The notes under the pieces were generated by a model. The model was not told the DNA's origin and did not search any database. It saw only the letters and a program-made list of their open reading frames with translations. Positions 15,542 to 22,568 of a stretch of 34,512 nucleotides of DNA are shown here, piece by piece. Origin of the DNA: a virus. The translations under genes were made by a program, and so were the position numbers. Numbering within the stretch: position 1 is the stretch's first letter; the number at the start of each line of letters is the position of its first letter. The stretch spans positions 1 through 34,512 of the IMG/VR virus record IMGVR_UViG_3300047673_000553; one strand, written 5' to 3'.

Positions 15542-16074
15542 CACAGCCCCTCCGCACACATCGCCGCTTCGGCGCGCCGGCGAGCGTGCAGCCCCGGTAC
15601 AAACTGCTTGCGGCCCTGGGCATCGGTGACCGATGACCACACCGGTGTTTTGCCATCCGGCGCCCAGGCCAACGCCTTACAACCCTCGGCGATGCGGCCG
15701 GCATTGATCAGGCCAACGGCCCGACTGGCGCAGGTACTGGGCACACCGAAGTTGTGGCCATGGCTGCTCAGGGCGTCAAAAGTCTTCTGGCCGATCGCCT
15801 GATTGCTCAGGCAGTCCGCCAGAGCCAACTGGCCTTTCTCGATCACCAGCTGCTCCACCTCGGCACAGCGTTCCGGCGACCAGTAGTCACCGACGATCAG
15901 CGGATACGGACTGGTGTAACGGGTGATGCCCTTGCACACCGTAGGGAGGCCACTGGCCAACTTGTCGGCATACACAACGTTCTGCCCGTTGCCTTCCCAT
16001 TTGCCCAGGAACGCGAGCAGCGGAGCGCTGGCCAGCACGATCACACCGGTGGCGATCTTGGTGCGCAGGCTCAC
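15541..16074 (-). CDS. Endolysin, lysozyme-type with N-terminal signal anchor
   Basis: A 177-aa protein starting at GTG 16074, overlapping the holin stop as GTGA. Residues about 8-24 are hydrophobic (GVIVLASAPLLAFLG) and act as a signal-arrest-release or signal-anchor segment. The active-site region is KWEGNGQNVVYADK, with likely catalytic Glu27 and Asp37, followed by LPTVCKGITRYT with Thr45, as in GH24 (T4-type) lysozymes. Several cysteines (47 and later) could stabilise or regulate it. It cleaves peptidoglycan once exported; the membrane anchor may make it partly holin-independent, as in P1 Lyz. Confidence 0.85.
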   Translation of the reverse strand: MSLRTKIATGVIVLASAPLLAFLGKWEGNGQNVVYADKLASGLPTVCKGITRYTSPYPLIVGDYWSPERCAEVEQLVIEKGQLALADCLSNQAIGQKTFDALSSHGHNFGVPSTCASRAVGLINAGRIAEGCKALAWAPDGKTPVWSSVTDAQGRKQFVPGLHARRRAEAAMCAEGL

Positions 16075-16277
16075 GACTTACCCTTCCAGTCGAGCAGCAT
16101 CTGGCGATACTTGGGAATCAGCAGAAGGATCTGCAGCACCATGTAGAGCGCGGTCAGCATGTAGGCGACCGCCGACCAATCGACGGCGCCCGTCACACCT
16201 GTAGCGGCCACGCCGATTGCGGGCGACGCCTTGGCCAAGGCAACGGCGGTGTCCTGGGCGACCTGATTCGCGCTCAT
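16071..16277 (-). CDS. Holin
   Basis: A 68-aa membrane protein with two hydrophobic segments (about residues 19-32, weak, and 37-54, strong), a charged C-terminus (KYRQMLLDWKGKS) and ATGA/GTGA overlaps with both neighbours. Size, topology and position directly before the endolysin fit a class II-like phage holin that sets lysis timing. The family cannot be named from the sequence alone. Confidence 0.78.
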   Translation of the reverse strand: MSANQVAQDTAVALAKASPAIGVAATGVTGAVDWSAVAYMLTALYMVLQILLLIPKYRQMLLDWKGKS

Positions 16278-16486
16278 CGCAGAACCTCTTTCTCAAAAAT
16301 GGTTTGGCACGGCACGCAGCGGCTCATACCGCCCAGCGCCTGGCGTTTTTCCGGGATCGGCTGATCGCAGTCTTCGCAATGGGTCAGGCTTGGCCCGATC
16401 GGCCGCGTTCGGGCCAGCTGAGCGGCGATCGCCTGATCACGCTGGCGTTGCTCCAATGCCTGGGCGCGGTCGAACGGGCAGACCAT
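16274..16486 (-). CDS. TraR/DksA-type C4 zinc-finger protein
   Basis: A 70-aa protein with an N-terminal helix rich in R/Q (ALEQRQRDQAIAAQLAR) and a C4 zinc finger, CEDC at about residues 37-40 and CVPC at about 57-60, with the IPEKRQALGG linker typical of the TraR/DksA family. Such proteins bind the secondary channel of RNA polymerase without ppGpp. Here it is translationally coupled to the tube gene and the holin, so it is made late. PtrB of the P. aeruginosa pyocin cluster is a similar small protein also encoded before a holin (established context), which suggests a role in shutting host transcription. Confidence 0.85.
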   Translation of the reverse strand: MVCPFDRAQALEQRQRDQAIAAQLARTRPIGPSLTHCEDCDQPIPEKRQALGGMSRCVPCQTIFEKEVLR

Positions 16487-16935
16487 CAGCGCAGGCCCTC
16501 AATCTCGGTCGCAGCCAGGTACGGCACGCCGTTGATGCGGATGAAGTCCGGACTGGAAACGTCGAACGGCACCTTGTGCTTGGTTTTCTCGCCGCCTTTC
16601 GGGTCGACACTGAGCAGGCTGGACACCTTCAACTTGCAGCCGAAGGCCTCGATGCGCAGCTCTTCATCGCCTGCTTTGGCGAAGAACACCGAGTCGAAAG
16701 GCTCCAACTGGCGGAAGCTGCCGGCAGAGCGTGCCGCCTCGATCAGCAGGTTGAAGTTGTTGGTGTCGAACTCGAACTCGCCACTGGCGGACACATCGCC
16801 GTCGACGGTGCCGTTGGGCACGCCACGGGTTTGCGCCACGGCTGTGTTGTCAGTGATATCCAAAGTGCAGCTTTCGACATGGATCTGCAGATCGCCCAGG
16901 TTGATGTCGAAGTTTTTACCGCCAATACGGGACAT
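16486..16935 (-). CDS. FII: Major tail tube protein FII
   Basis: A 149-aa protein placed directly after the sheath gene, as in all P2-like phages. Features include FDINLGDLQIHVESCTLDITDN, GVPNGTVDGDVSASGEFEFDT and the FNLLIEAARSAGSFRQL segment, typical of tube proteins that form stacked hexameric rings. P2 FII is 172 aa. It shares one base of its stop with the start of the zinc-finger gene (TGATG). Confidence 0.88.
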   Translation of the reverse strand: MSRIGGKNFDINLGDLQIHVESCTLDITDNTAVAQTRGVPNGTVDGDVSASGEFEFDTNNFNLLIEAARSAGSFRQLEPFDSVFFAKAGDEELRIEAFGCKLKVSSLLSVDPKGGEKTKHKVPFDVSSPDFIRINGVPYLAATEIEGLR

Positions 16936-16940
16936 AAGGG

Positions 16941-18056
16941 TTACTCCGAATCTTCGCTGGAAAGGTCGAGGGCGATGTTCGCCGTTAGGTCTTTCGGGCA
17001 GTTAAGCGGTCGGATCTTGATGTAGATCTCAACCTTGGTTTTGCTGTGCCACACCAGGACGATGTCGCCGTCTTTGGGCGATTCGATCTCGCCCGGGAAC
17101 ACCTCGCCGGCGAAGGTGGTGGACTTGGCCATCTGGCGCAGCGGCTTCATGAACGCGCTGATAGCGGCAGCCATGCTGTTGGGCGAGTTGTTCAAGCGAC
17201 GATCACCCACACGGCGGATCAGCAACGGGCGGACTTGGCGAGCGGCCTTGTCGGCCAGGCGCAGGTACTCGACCACCTGAAAGTCACTGGCCGGCGCATC
17301 GAGCATGTTGCCGTCGCCCCAGAACACGCCCGGGTAATCGGCATAGGTTTGCGACACGGAGAAACGTGCGGCGTCCAGCTCGGCGCGAATGGCGGACGGC
17401 AACGGCACGCCTTCCTTGTCGACGGGGACGGTGCCAAGGCCCAGCAGTGCACCAGACGCCACGCGCATCGGACTGTCGGCAATGCTCACGGCGGCGTTGG
17501 CCAGTCGGCCAGCCAGCACGCCCAGGTCATTGCCGTGCAACTGCGGCACGACCAGGACACGCGGCGCAGCCAGATCGGCGGTGATCGCCTTCTGCTCGGT
17601 CAGGTATTCCGCCCAGGTCTGCTGCACAGTGATGCCGGCACTGGCCGCCATGACAAAAGCGCGACGGCCAAAGGTGTTGTTCAGTGCGATTGCCGCGTCA
17701 TGCATGACTGACAGTTCATTGCCGGCTTCCACTGGCGTAGTAATCACGACCGCCTCGACGGAAAAGCCTTTTTGCTGGGCGTTGGTCAGTGCTTCGGACC
17801 AGCTACCATCGGCCGCGATCGGAGCAGCCAGGCACGCCCAGCGATCGCCGCCGTTAAGACGTGCGGCCGTGATCTGAGTTTTCAGGTCACTGGCCGGAAT
17901 ACCCAGCGAACCATCGAGGTCGCTGTCGGTATTGAGGGCGAGCAACTGGCCGACGTTTTTGGCGGCGGTGCCAATGAAAAGGAAATAGCGTTCGATCTCA
18001 GTCACGGCACCCTGGCCGAGATTGAGGTTGTTAACGCTGACTTTACCGAGTGCCAT
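16941..18056 (-). CDS. FI: Tail sheath protein FI
   Basis: A 371-aa protein. It contains RYFLFIGTAAKNVGQLL near the N-terminus, ALNNTFGRRAFVMAASAGI in the middle and the conserved sheath C-terminal region with VEYLRLADKAARQVRPLLIRRVGDRRLNNS and KVEIYIKIRPLNCPKDLTANI. P2 FI is 396 aa. It forms the contractile sheath around the FII tube. The tube gene starts 5 nt after its stop. Confidence 0.9.
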   Translation of the reverse strand: MALGKVSVNNLNLGQGAVTEIERYFLFIGTAAKNVGQLLALNTDSDLDGSLGIPASDLKTQITAARLNGGDRWACLAAPIAADGSWSEALTNAQQKGFSVEAVVITTPVEAGNELSVMHDAAIALNNTFGRRAFVMAASAGITVQQTWAEYLTEQKAITADLAAPRVLVVPQLHGNDLGVLAGRLANAAVSIADSPMRVASGALLGLGTVPVDKEGVPLPSAIRAELDAARFSVSQTYADYPGVFWGDGNMLDAPASDFQVVEYLRLADKAARQVRPLLIRRVGDRRLNNSPNSMAAAISAFMKPLRQMAKSTTFAGEVFPGEIESPKDGDIVLVWHSKTKVEIYIKIRPLNCPKDLTANIALDLSSEDSE

Positions 18057-18067
18057 GCAGTGCCTCG

Positions 18068-18751
18068 CTAGCGGGGTGAGTTAAGGATTTGTTGGAGCAC
18101 CTGGTTCAGCAGCGAGGCGGTATCGCCTTCGGTGCCGACGCCGATGAATTGGCGCTTGGGCAAGGTGATCTCCCAGCTTTGTGCGCCGCTGCTCTCGGTT
18201 TTTTCGTCGTCCAGGATGCGGATCAGTAGCCCCGCCCTGGCGTAGTTGACGTGTTCTTGAATCCAAGCCACTGACGGCCTGGTCAGAGACTTCTTGCCCT
18301 CTTGGCGAACCTTGAAACCCAACTTGCGCAGGCGCTTAGCCTGCTTTTCCGTGGCAGCCAGGCCGGCGGGAACGGTATTCCACCGCTTCATTTGAGCGGC
18401 CGTACGGCGCTCACTTACGCCATTGTGTTGTTGCGCCGCGACCCAACTGGTCAGGGCATTTTTCCAACCGAGAACGGCTTCGTTGGCACTGACGCTGGTG
18501 ACCTGCATCAGCTTGGCCAGGCCCGCTTCCATCTTCTTTTTGCCCTTGCTCGACCCCTTGCGCGCCTCGAACGGCGAGCCGTCCAGGTTCTGCTGATCGC
18601 GCACGCGCTTGCGGCTCATCGATCGCACACGCTTGGAGACGTTGTTCAGCAAACGCCGGCGCAGTTTTGGCGGCAGGCTGAGCAAGGCCAGTTGTTCCTG
18701 CGTCCCGAGATAGCCCCTGATGTCGAGATCGACTGTGCTACGACCGGCCAT
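18068..18751 (-). CDS. S: Tail completion / virion morphogenesis protein S
   Basis: A 227-aa protein from ATG 18751; this start gives a 14-nt overlap with gene R, and longer in-frame codons lie inside R. The sequence is very basic, with LPPKLRRRLLNNVSKRVRSMSRKRVRDQQNLDGSPF near residues 30-65, the motif typical of the phage virion morphogenesis family (P2 S, Mu gpG-like). The C-terminal half has FKVRQEGKKSLTRPSVAWIQEH and TLPKRQFIGVG, also diagnostic of this family. It completes the tail end that joins the head. Larger than P2 S (150 aa). Confidence 0.85.
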   Translation of the reverse strand: MAGRSTVDLDIRGYLGTQEQLALLSLPPKLRRRLLNNVSKRVRSMSRKRVRDQQNLDGSPFEARKGSSKGKKKMEAGLAKLMQVTSVSANEAVLGWKNALTSWVAAQQHNGVSERRTAAQMKRWNTVPAGLAATEKQAKRLRKLGFKVRQEGKKSLTRPSVAWIQEHVNYARAGLLIRILDDEKTESSGAQSWEITLPKRQFIGVGTEGDTASLLNQVLQQILNSPR

Positions 18752-19184
18752 GGCTCGACACCTCGCCGTGCTCGGCGACCCACAGGTCAAACGGGATGAA
18801 CGACCAGGTCGTGCCGAAGGCTTCAATCTCGCCCTCAGGATCCTCGGCCAGGTACTGCGGCTCGACGAACTCCAAAGTGATGTCGACGTCGGCCTGGTCG
18901 TTGTCGAGCATGGTGATGTCGAACTTCGCCGCCGGTAGTTCGTCGCGGTCCTGGTCGTTGCCCTCGAGCCAACTGCCCACCAATGCCATCAGGCGCCCCG
19001 GGTGATCGGCGAAACGCTCCAGCGCGATCGTGGCGCTGTAGCGCATGTCACCCATGCGCATGCCGCCGACGTCGGGCTTCCAGATCAGTTCGAGATTCAC
19101 CTGGTTGGTCCAGCTGTCGAGCTGCTCGGACTCGACCAGACGGCGCTCGATCAGATAGGCGGTCAGGGCGCGGAGCTTGATCAC
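18738..19184 (-). CDS. R: Tail completion protein R
   Basis: A 148-aa protein starting at GTG 19184, which overlaps the L stop as GTGA. It contains LRALTAYLIERRLVESEQL and then MRYSATIALERFADHPGRLMALVGSWLEGN, close in pattern to the P2 R family, where a short beta segment precedes a WL-x-N motif. The C-terminal part (AAKFDITMLDNDQADVDITLEF) also fits that family. It is needed, with S, for attachment of finished tails to heads. Confidence 0.82.
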   Translation of the reverse strand: MIKLRALTAYLIERRLVESEQLDSWTNQVNLELIWKPDVGGMRMGDMRYSATIALERFADHPGRLMALVGSWLEGNDQDRDELPAAKFDITMLDNDQADVDITLEFVEPQYLAEDPEGEIEAFGTTWSFIPFDLWVAEHGEVSSHGRS

Positions 19185-19642
19185 AGGAGTGCCGCCGTAA
19201 TGCGACCGCGACCCTGCAGCGAGCGCACGGCTTGCTGGCTGAACTCCAGGAATGTTTCCTTGCGTTCGGGGGCCTCCTTGCCCAGGTTCTCGGCGCTTTC
19301 GCGTCGGATGATTGAGGCAAATTCCGGCAGCAAGCTGGCCTTCGCACGGCAATACACGGCACGTTTGTACGTCTCAGCTTTAAAGGTGCGCTCTGGCAGG
19401 ACAGTGGTGTCTGCAGATTCAACGCGTGACACTCCAGCGCCCTGCCAGCGCGCTTTTAACTTGGCGAGGTCACTGTTGACCTCGGTCATGGCCGTAGCCA
19501 GGTTGATGACCAGCATCTCTACCAGGTGCTCCGCCGGCAGGCGGTAACCCTTCTGAAACTCGGTCACGGAGAGATCCGGCCAGAAGCCGTCGTTCTCGAT
19601 CGCTTGTTCCACAAAGGTGGTGGGTTTCCCGGAAAAGCTCAT
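19181..19642 (-). CDS. L: Head completion protein L
   Basis: A 153-aa protein. ATG 19642 is chosen on family length (P2 L is 169 aa); ATG 19693 is an alternative and neither has a strong ribosome site. The sequence contains ENDGFWPDLSVTEFQKGYRLP, corresponding to the NGFFP-type motif of L proteins, and EHLVEMLVINLATAMTEVNSDL. It closes the packaged capsid and forms the connector with the tail. It lies between the small terminase and R, as in P2. A 97-nt gap to the terminase stop at 19740 is the longest in this operon. Confidence 0.82.
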   Translation of the reverse strand: MSFSGKPTTFVEQAIENDGFWPDLSVTEFQKGYRLPAEHLVEMLVINLATAMTEVNSDLAKLKARWQGAGVSRVESADTTVLPERTFKAETYKRAVYCRAKASLLPEFASIIRRESAENLGKEAPERKETFLEFSQQAVRSLQGRGRITAALL

Positions 19643-19739
19643 TGCTGGCCACTCGAATAGGGCGGGGAGACTGTTTTTCGTGGGGCTGGCCATAATGGAA
19701 GACACACGTCCACAGTTCCCCGCTGGGGGGGGTAGTCGG

Positions 19740-20462
19740 TTATTGGGCGCCAGTAGCGGCAGGTGGTTGTTTAGCGATCGCCTTGCGGCACTTCGCAATG
19801 CGCGTCTCATTGCCGGCTTTCGCATACAGCTCGGTGGAGCGTTCCAGATGCTGGAGCGCGGTTTCCCACTGCTCGGCCTCCATGGCGCGCATGCCGATCA
19901 ACTTGTGGTACTTGCTCGGGATCTGTTCGGTCAGCTCCCATTCACCGTCGACACGCGGCAGCAGATCAGACAGGTACGGCTCCGGGCTGCGTTGCGCGTT
20001 GTATTCGGCGTAAGCCCAATCGATCACTGCGTCCGCAACGAAGGTTTGCACGTCGCGGCGCTTAAACCGCTCGGGCATCTCCTGGCCCTGCCCGATCGCA
20101 AAGTCCGCCAGCGCCAGACCGTCTTCGAACTGCTCGGTGTCGAACAGCCAGACCATCACCTGCACCAGAACGCGGTTCGGCATCACCAGACCCGAGTCCA
20201 TGTAGCGCTGAATGAAATCCTGGTACTTGGGCAATAGCTCCTCGCGCTTGAGTGCCTGACGCCCGGCGAGACCCTTGATATCGCTAAGGCGCTGCAGATC
20301 CTGATCCAGAGAGGCTTCCATCAGCAGCAGGTGCTTTTTCGCGTTGGCCGGGCTGCTCAGGGCTTCCGCCGGCGAATACGCCAGCGGTGCGGCGGCTGCA
20401 GCGACTACTGCAGCGGTTCCCTGTGCCAAAGTACGGCGCTTGTGGGCAAGGGCCAGGCTCAT
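19740..20462 (-). CDS. M: Terminase small (endonuclease) subunit M
   Basis: A 240-aa protein starting at ATG 20462, overlapping the capsid stop as ATGA. Signatures are MSLALAHKRR at the N-terminus and LLMEASLDQDLQRLSDIKGL, then REELLPKYQDFIQRYM and PNRVLVQVMVWLFDTEQFEDGLALADFAI, the pattern of P2 M (247 aa). Despite its small-subunit name it provides cos cleavage in P2. It pairs with the large subunit P encoded divergently at 22569. Confidence 0.88.
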   Translation of the reverse strand: MSLALAHKRRTLAQGTAAVVAAAAAPLAYSPAEALSSPANAKKHLLLMEASLDQDLQRLSDIKGLAGRQALKREELLPKYQDFIQRYMDSGLVMPNRVLVQVMVWLFDTEQFEDGLALADFAIGQGQEMPERFKRRDVQTFVADAVIDWAYAEYNAQRSPEPYLSDLLPRVDGEWELTEQIPSKYHKLIGMRAMEAEQWETALQHLERSTELYAKAGNETRIAKCRKAIAKQPPAATGAQ

Positions 20463-21478
20463 GCGGCCAACTCGACGTTTTCAGTAAACGCGATCTTTTC
20501 CAGCTGCTCGATCACGTAGCCTTCGTTGCGGCTGTTGTAATCCTCGACGCGGGAGCGTTTCGGGTTGTCTACGGTTTGCTTGCGCCAGCTGGAGTCCTGG
20601 AAGTAGATCGACAGGTTGTCCCAACTGGTGACCAGCACACCGTTAACCGGGAAGAACGGCACGCTGAAGCTTGGCAGACCACCATAAGTGGCGATCACCT
20701 GGGCGTCCTCGATGCGCTCTTTTTCGGTGGGTGTATCACCCTGCTTGGCGTACAGCTTGGCCTTGTCAGCCGCCAACAAGTCGGTGCCGATAATGGCGAT
20801 CAGGTCGCCGCCATCGCGCAGACGCTCATCCACCATTTGCTTGGTGTCATGCACCAGAGCGTCCAGGTTGGCGTAATCACCGCCCTGCCCCAGGGTGACT
20901 TTGCCGGCGGCTTTGCCTTCCTTGAGTACCTGCTGCGGCGCCTGCTCACGCAGTTGCTGCAGCCAGCCTTTATTTACGTCCTGCAGCATTGGGTAAGCGG
21001 CGATGTCGGTCTGCGCAGCGGCCTTCAGGCCGTGGAAGCCGACCATGATGCGATCCAGCGCGATCTGTTTCTGCACAGCTGCCGAGTAGCGTTGGTGGAA
21101 GTCCGGGAATTTGGCCCAGGCATCGATTTTCGCGTACGGCAGACCCACGTCCGACTCGGTAGACGACAGTTCGTAGGTAGTGTTGTCCAGCTCGGAGGCG
21201 TCTTTCGCCTCGCGATCGGTGGTCTTGGTGTTAGTACGGCCAGTCACCGGGCCGGACACACCGATGAACACCTTCTCGCCCTTGATTTCGCTCACGCCAA
21301 TGACGTTGATGCGCGAAAGGAAGTCCGACTTGGCGGTGATGGCGTCGTTCAGTTCCTGGGTGATGGAAGGCTCAACGCTGAACATCTTGCTGGACAGCTC
21401 GACACCATAGGTTTCGGCCATGGCAAGTTGCATGGCTGCATACATCTTGGCGCCGTAGGCGCTCAGGGAACGGGCCAT
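20459..21478 (-). CDS. N: Major capsid protein N
   Basis: A 339-aa protein with the P2 N layout (357 aa in P2). The N-terminus includes VELSSKMFSVEPSITQELNDAI, where the scaffold protease may cut. Downstream are DAWAKFPDFHQRYSAAVQKQIALDRIMVGFHG and IGTDLLAADKAKLYAKQGDTPTEK, characteristic of this family. It assembles the icosahedral head on the O scaffold. A single base separates its start from the O stop region, indicating coupled expression. Confidence 0.92.
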   Translation of the reverse strand: MARSLSAYGAKMYAAMQLAMAETYGVELSSKMFSVEPSITQELNDAITAKSDFLSRINVIGVSEIKGEKVFIGVSGPVTGRTNTKTTDREAKDASELDNTTYELSSTESDVGLPYAKIDAWAKFPDFHQRYSAAVQKQIALDRIMVGFHGLKAAAQTDIAAYPMLQDVNKGWLQQLREQAPQQVLKEGKAAGKVTLGQGGDYANLDALVHDTKQMVDERLRDGGDLIAIIGTDLLAADKAKLYAKQGDTPTEKERIEDAQVIATYGGLPSFSVPFFPVNGVLVTSWDNLSIYFQDSSWRKQTVDNPKRSRVEDYNSRNEGYVIEQLEKIAFTENVELAA

Positions 21479-21479
21479 G

Positions 21480-22406
21480 TCAGAGTACCCGCGCTTTGGT
21501 TTTGTCGGCTGCGCCGGTGGAACGCGGCAACTGACGGCCGGTGCTGGTGTTCTGCAGCGTGGTGAACTGTTGCTGCAGACTGGTCAGAGCTGCCAACACT
21601 GCTTTGTTGGAACTGCCGCCGTTGCGCTTGAATTCGCGTTCTTCTTCCGCGGTGGTGACGATCTCGTCGACTGCCGCGCTGACGTCATCGATCGGGGCTT
21701 GATCGGGTTCAGGTGCGTCTTCGGCAGCAGGCTCGATCACGGCCTGAATGCCGGCAGCGACGACCAGCAGCTGGGCCAGCAGGGCTTTCAGAGCCGTTGC
21801 GGTAGCTTCATCCATTGGGGGTTTGCTCTCGGTTGGGGTTTGCGGAGTGGTTTCGGCGGCGGTGTCGTCAATGCCGAAACGCTTGAACAGGCGGGTGAAC
21901 ATGCCGACAAGGCGGCCAATCTCGCCCTGCGCTTCGGTTTCGCGCAGAGGGCCGAGTTCTTGGGATGCGGCGTAGTACGCATCGCGGCTGGTGCGACTGG
22001 AGAAGTAGAGTTCCTGCGTGCCGACGCTGGCGGGTTCGTCGGTGACGGCGATACCGGTCATGTAGGCTTTGCCACGGCCCCGGAAATTCGGTTTGATCTC
22101 GATGCTGGTGAACAGCTTTTCGCCGGCGTCGTTCAGGCGCAGCAGCTTGTCGTTTGGCTTCAGTTGCGCTTCAAGGGCGACTTGGCCAGGTTCCAGATCG
22201 TCGCCCTCCTCGACCAGGCGCACAGCGAAAACCGTTCCGTGGGATCCGAACCATCGTTCGTGCTCACACCAGATAACAGCGGTGTACAAAGTCGGCGTGT
22301 AGGTCTCGGCGATGTCGCGCAGTTCCTGGGGAAGGATCTCGCGGCCATCAACGGTCGGGCCGCTGGTGGCTACACGTTTCCAGTAGGAGACAAGGGAACG
22401 GGGCAT
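21480..22406 (-). CDS. O: Capsid scaffold with serine protease domain, O
   Basis: A 308-aa protein. The N-terminal ~150 residues are the GPO-type serine protease with a plausible triad of Asp20 (TVDGREI), His49 (WCEHERWF) and Ser127 (TDEPASVGTQ). Residues about 190-290 are an acidic, helical scaffold domain with ALKALLAQLLVVAAGIQAVIE and a coiled-coil-like end. In P2 (284 aa) O guides capsid assembly and then cuts itself, N and Q. It is the first gene of the leftward late operon, and its start faces the divergent terminase gene. Confidence 0.9.
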   Translation of the reverse strand: MPRSLVSYWKRVATSGPTVDGREILPQELRDIAETYTPTLYTAVIWCEHERWFGSHGTVFAVRLVEEGDDLEPGQVALEAQLKPNDKLLRLNDAGEKLFTSIEIKPNFRGRGKAYMTGIAVTDEPASVGTQELYFSSRTSRDAYYAASQELGPLRETEAQGEIGRLVGMFTRLFKRFGIDDTAAETTPQTPTESKPPMDEATATALKALLAQLLVVAAGIQAVIEPAAEDAPEPDQAPIDDVSAAVDEIVTTAEEEREFKRNGGSSNKAVLAALTSLQQQFTTLQNTSTGRQLPRSTGAADKTKARVL

Positions 22407-22568
22407 GGGTGGTGACTGCGCTCAATCGTTGAATGAGCCGCCACGATAGGGAGCCGTTTACCGCCAAACAAACGGTTGAAATTCGGAGTTCTCCTATTTT
22501 CGGGAGATAGGCGGATCGCAGCATTTAACCCCGCGTTTCCGGGGTTTTCGCCGCATAGACTGCGGCCC
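22407..22568. promoter_or_regulatory. Divergent late promoter region between O and P
   Basis: This 162-bp gap separates the minus-strand O operon from the plus-strand terminase gene, the place of the P and O late promoters in P2. It carries three inverted repeats: CCGTTT/AAACGG (22454-22459/22470-22475), TCTCC/GGAGA (22490-22494/22503-22507) and AACCCCG/CGGGGTT (22527-22533/22540-22546). The first could be an Ogr-type activator site; the last, followed by T residues, resembles an attenuator. I could not place a clear TGT-N12-ACA site. Confidence 0.55.
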
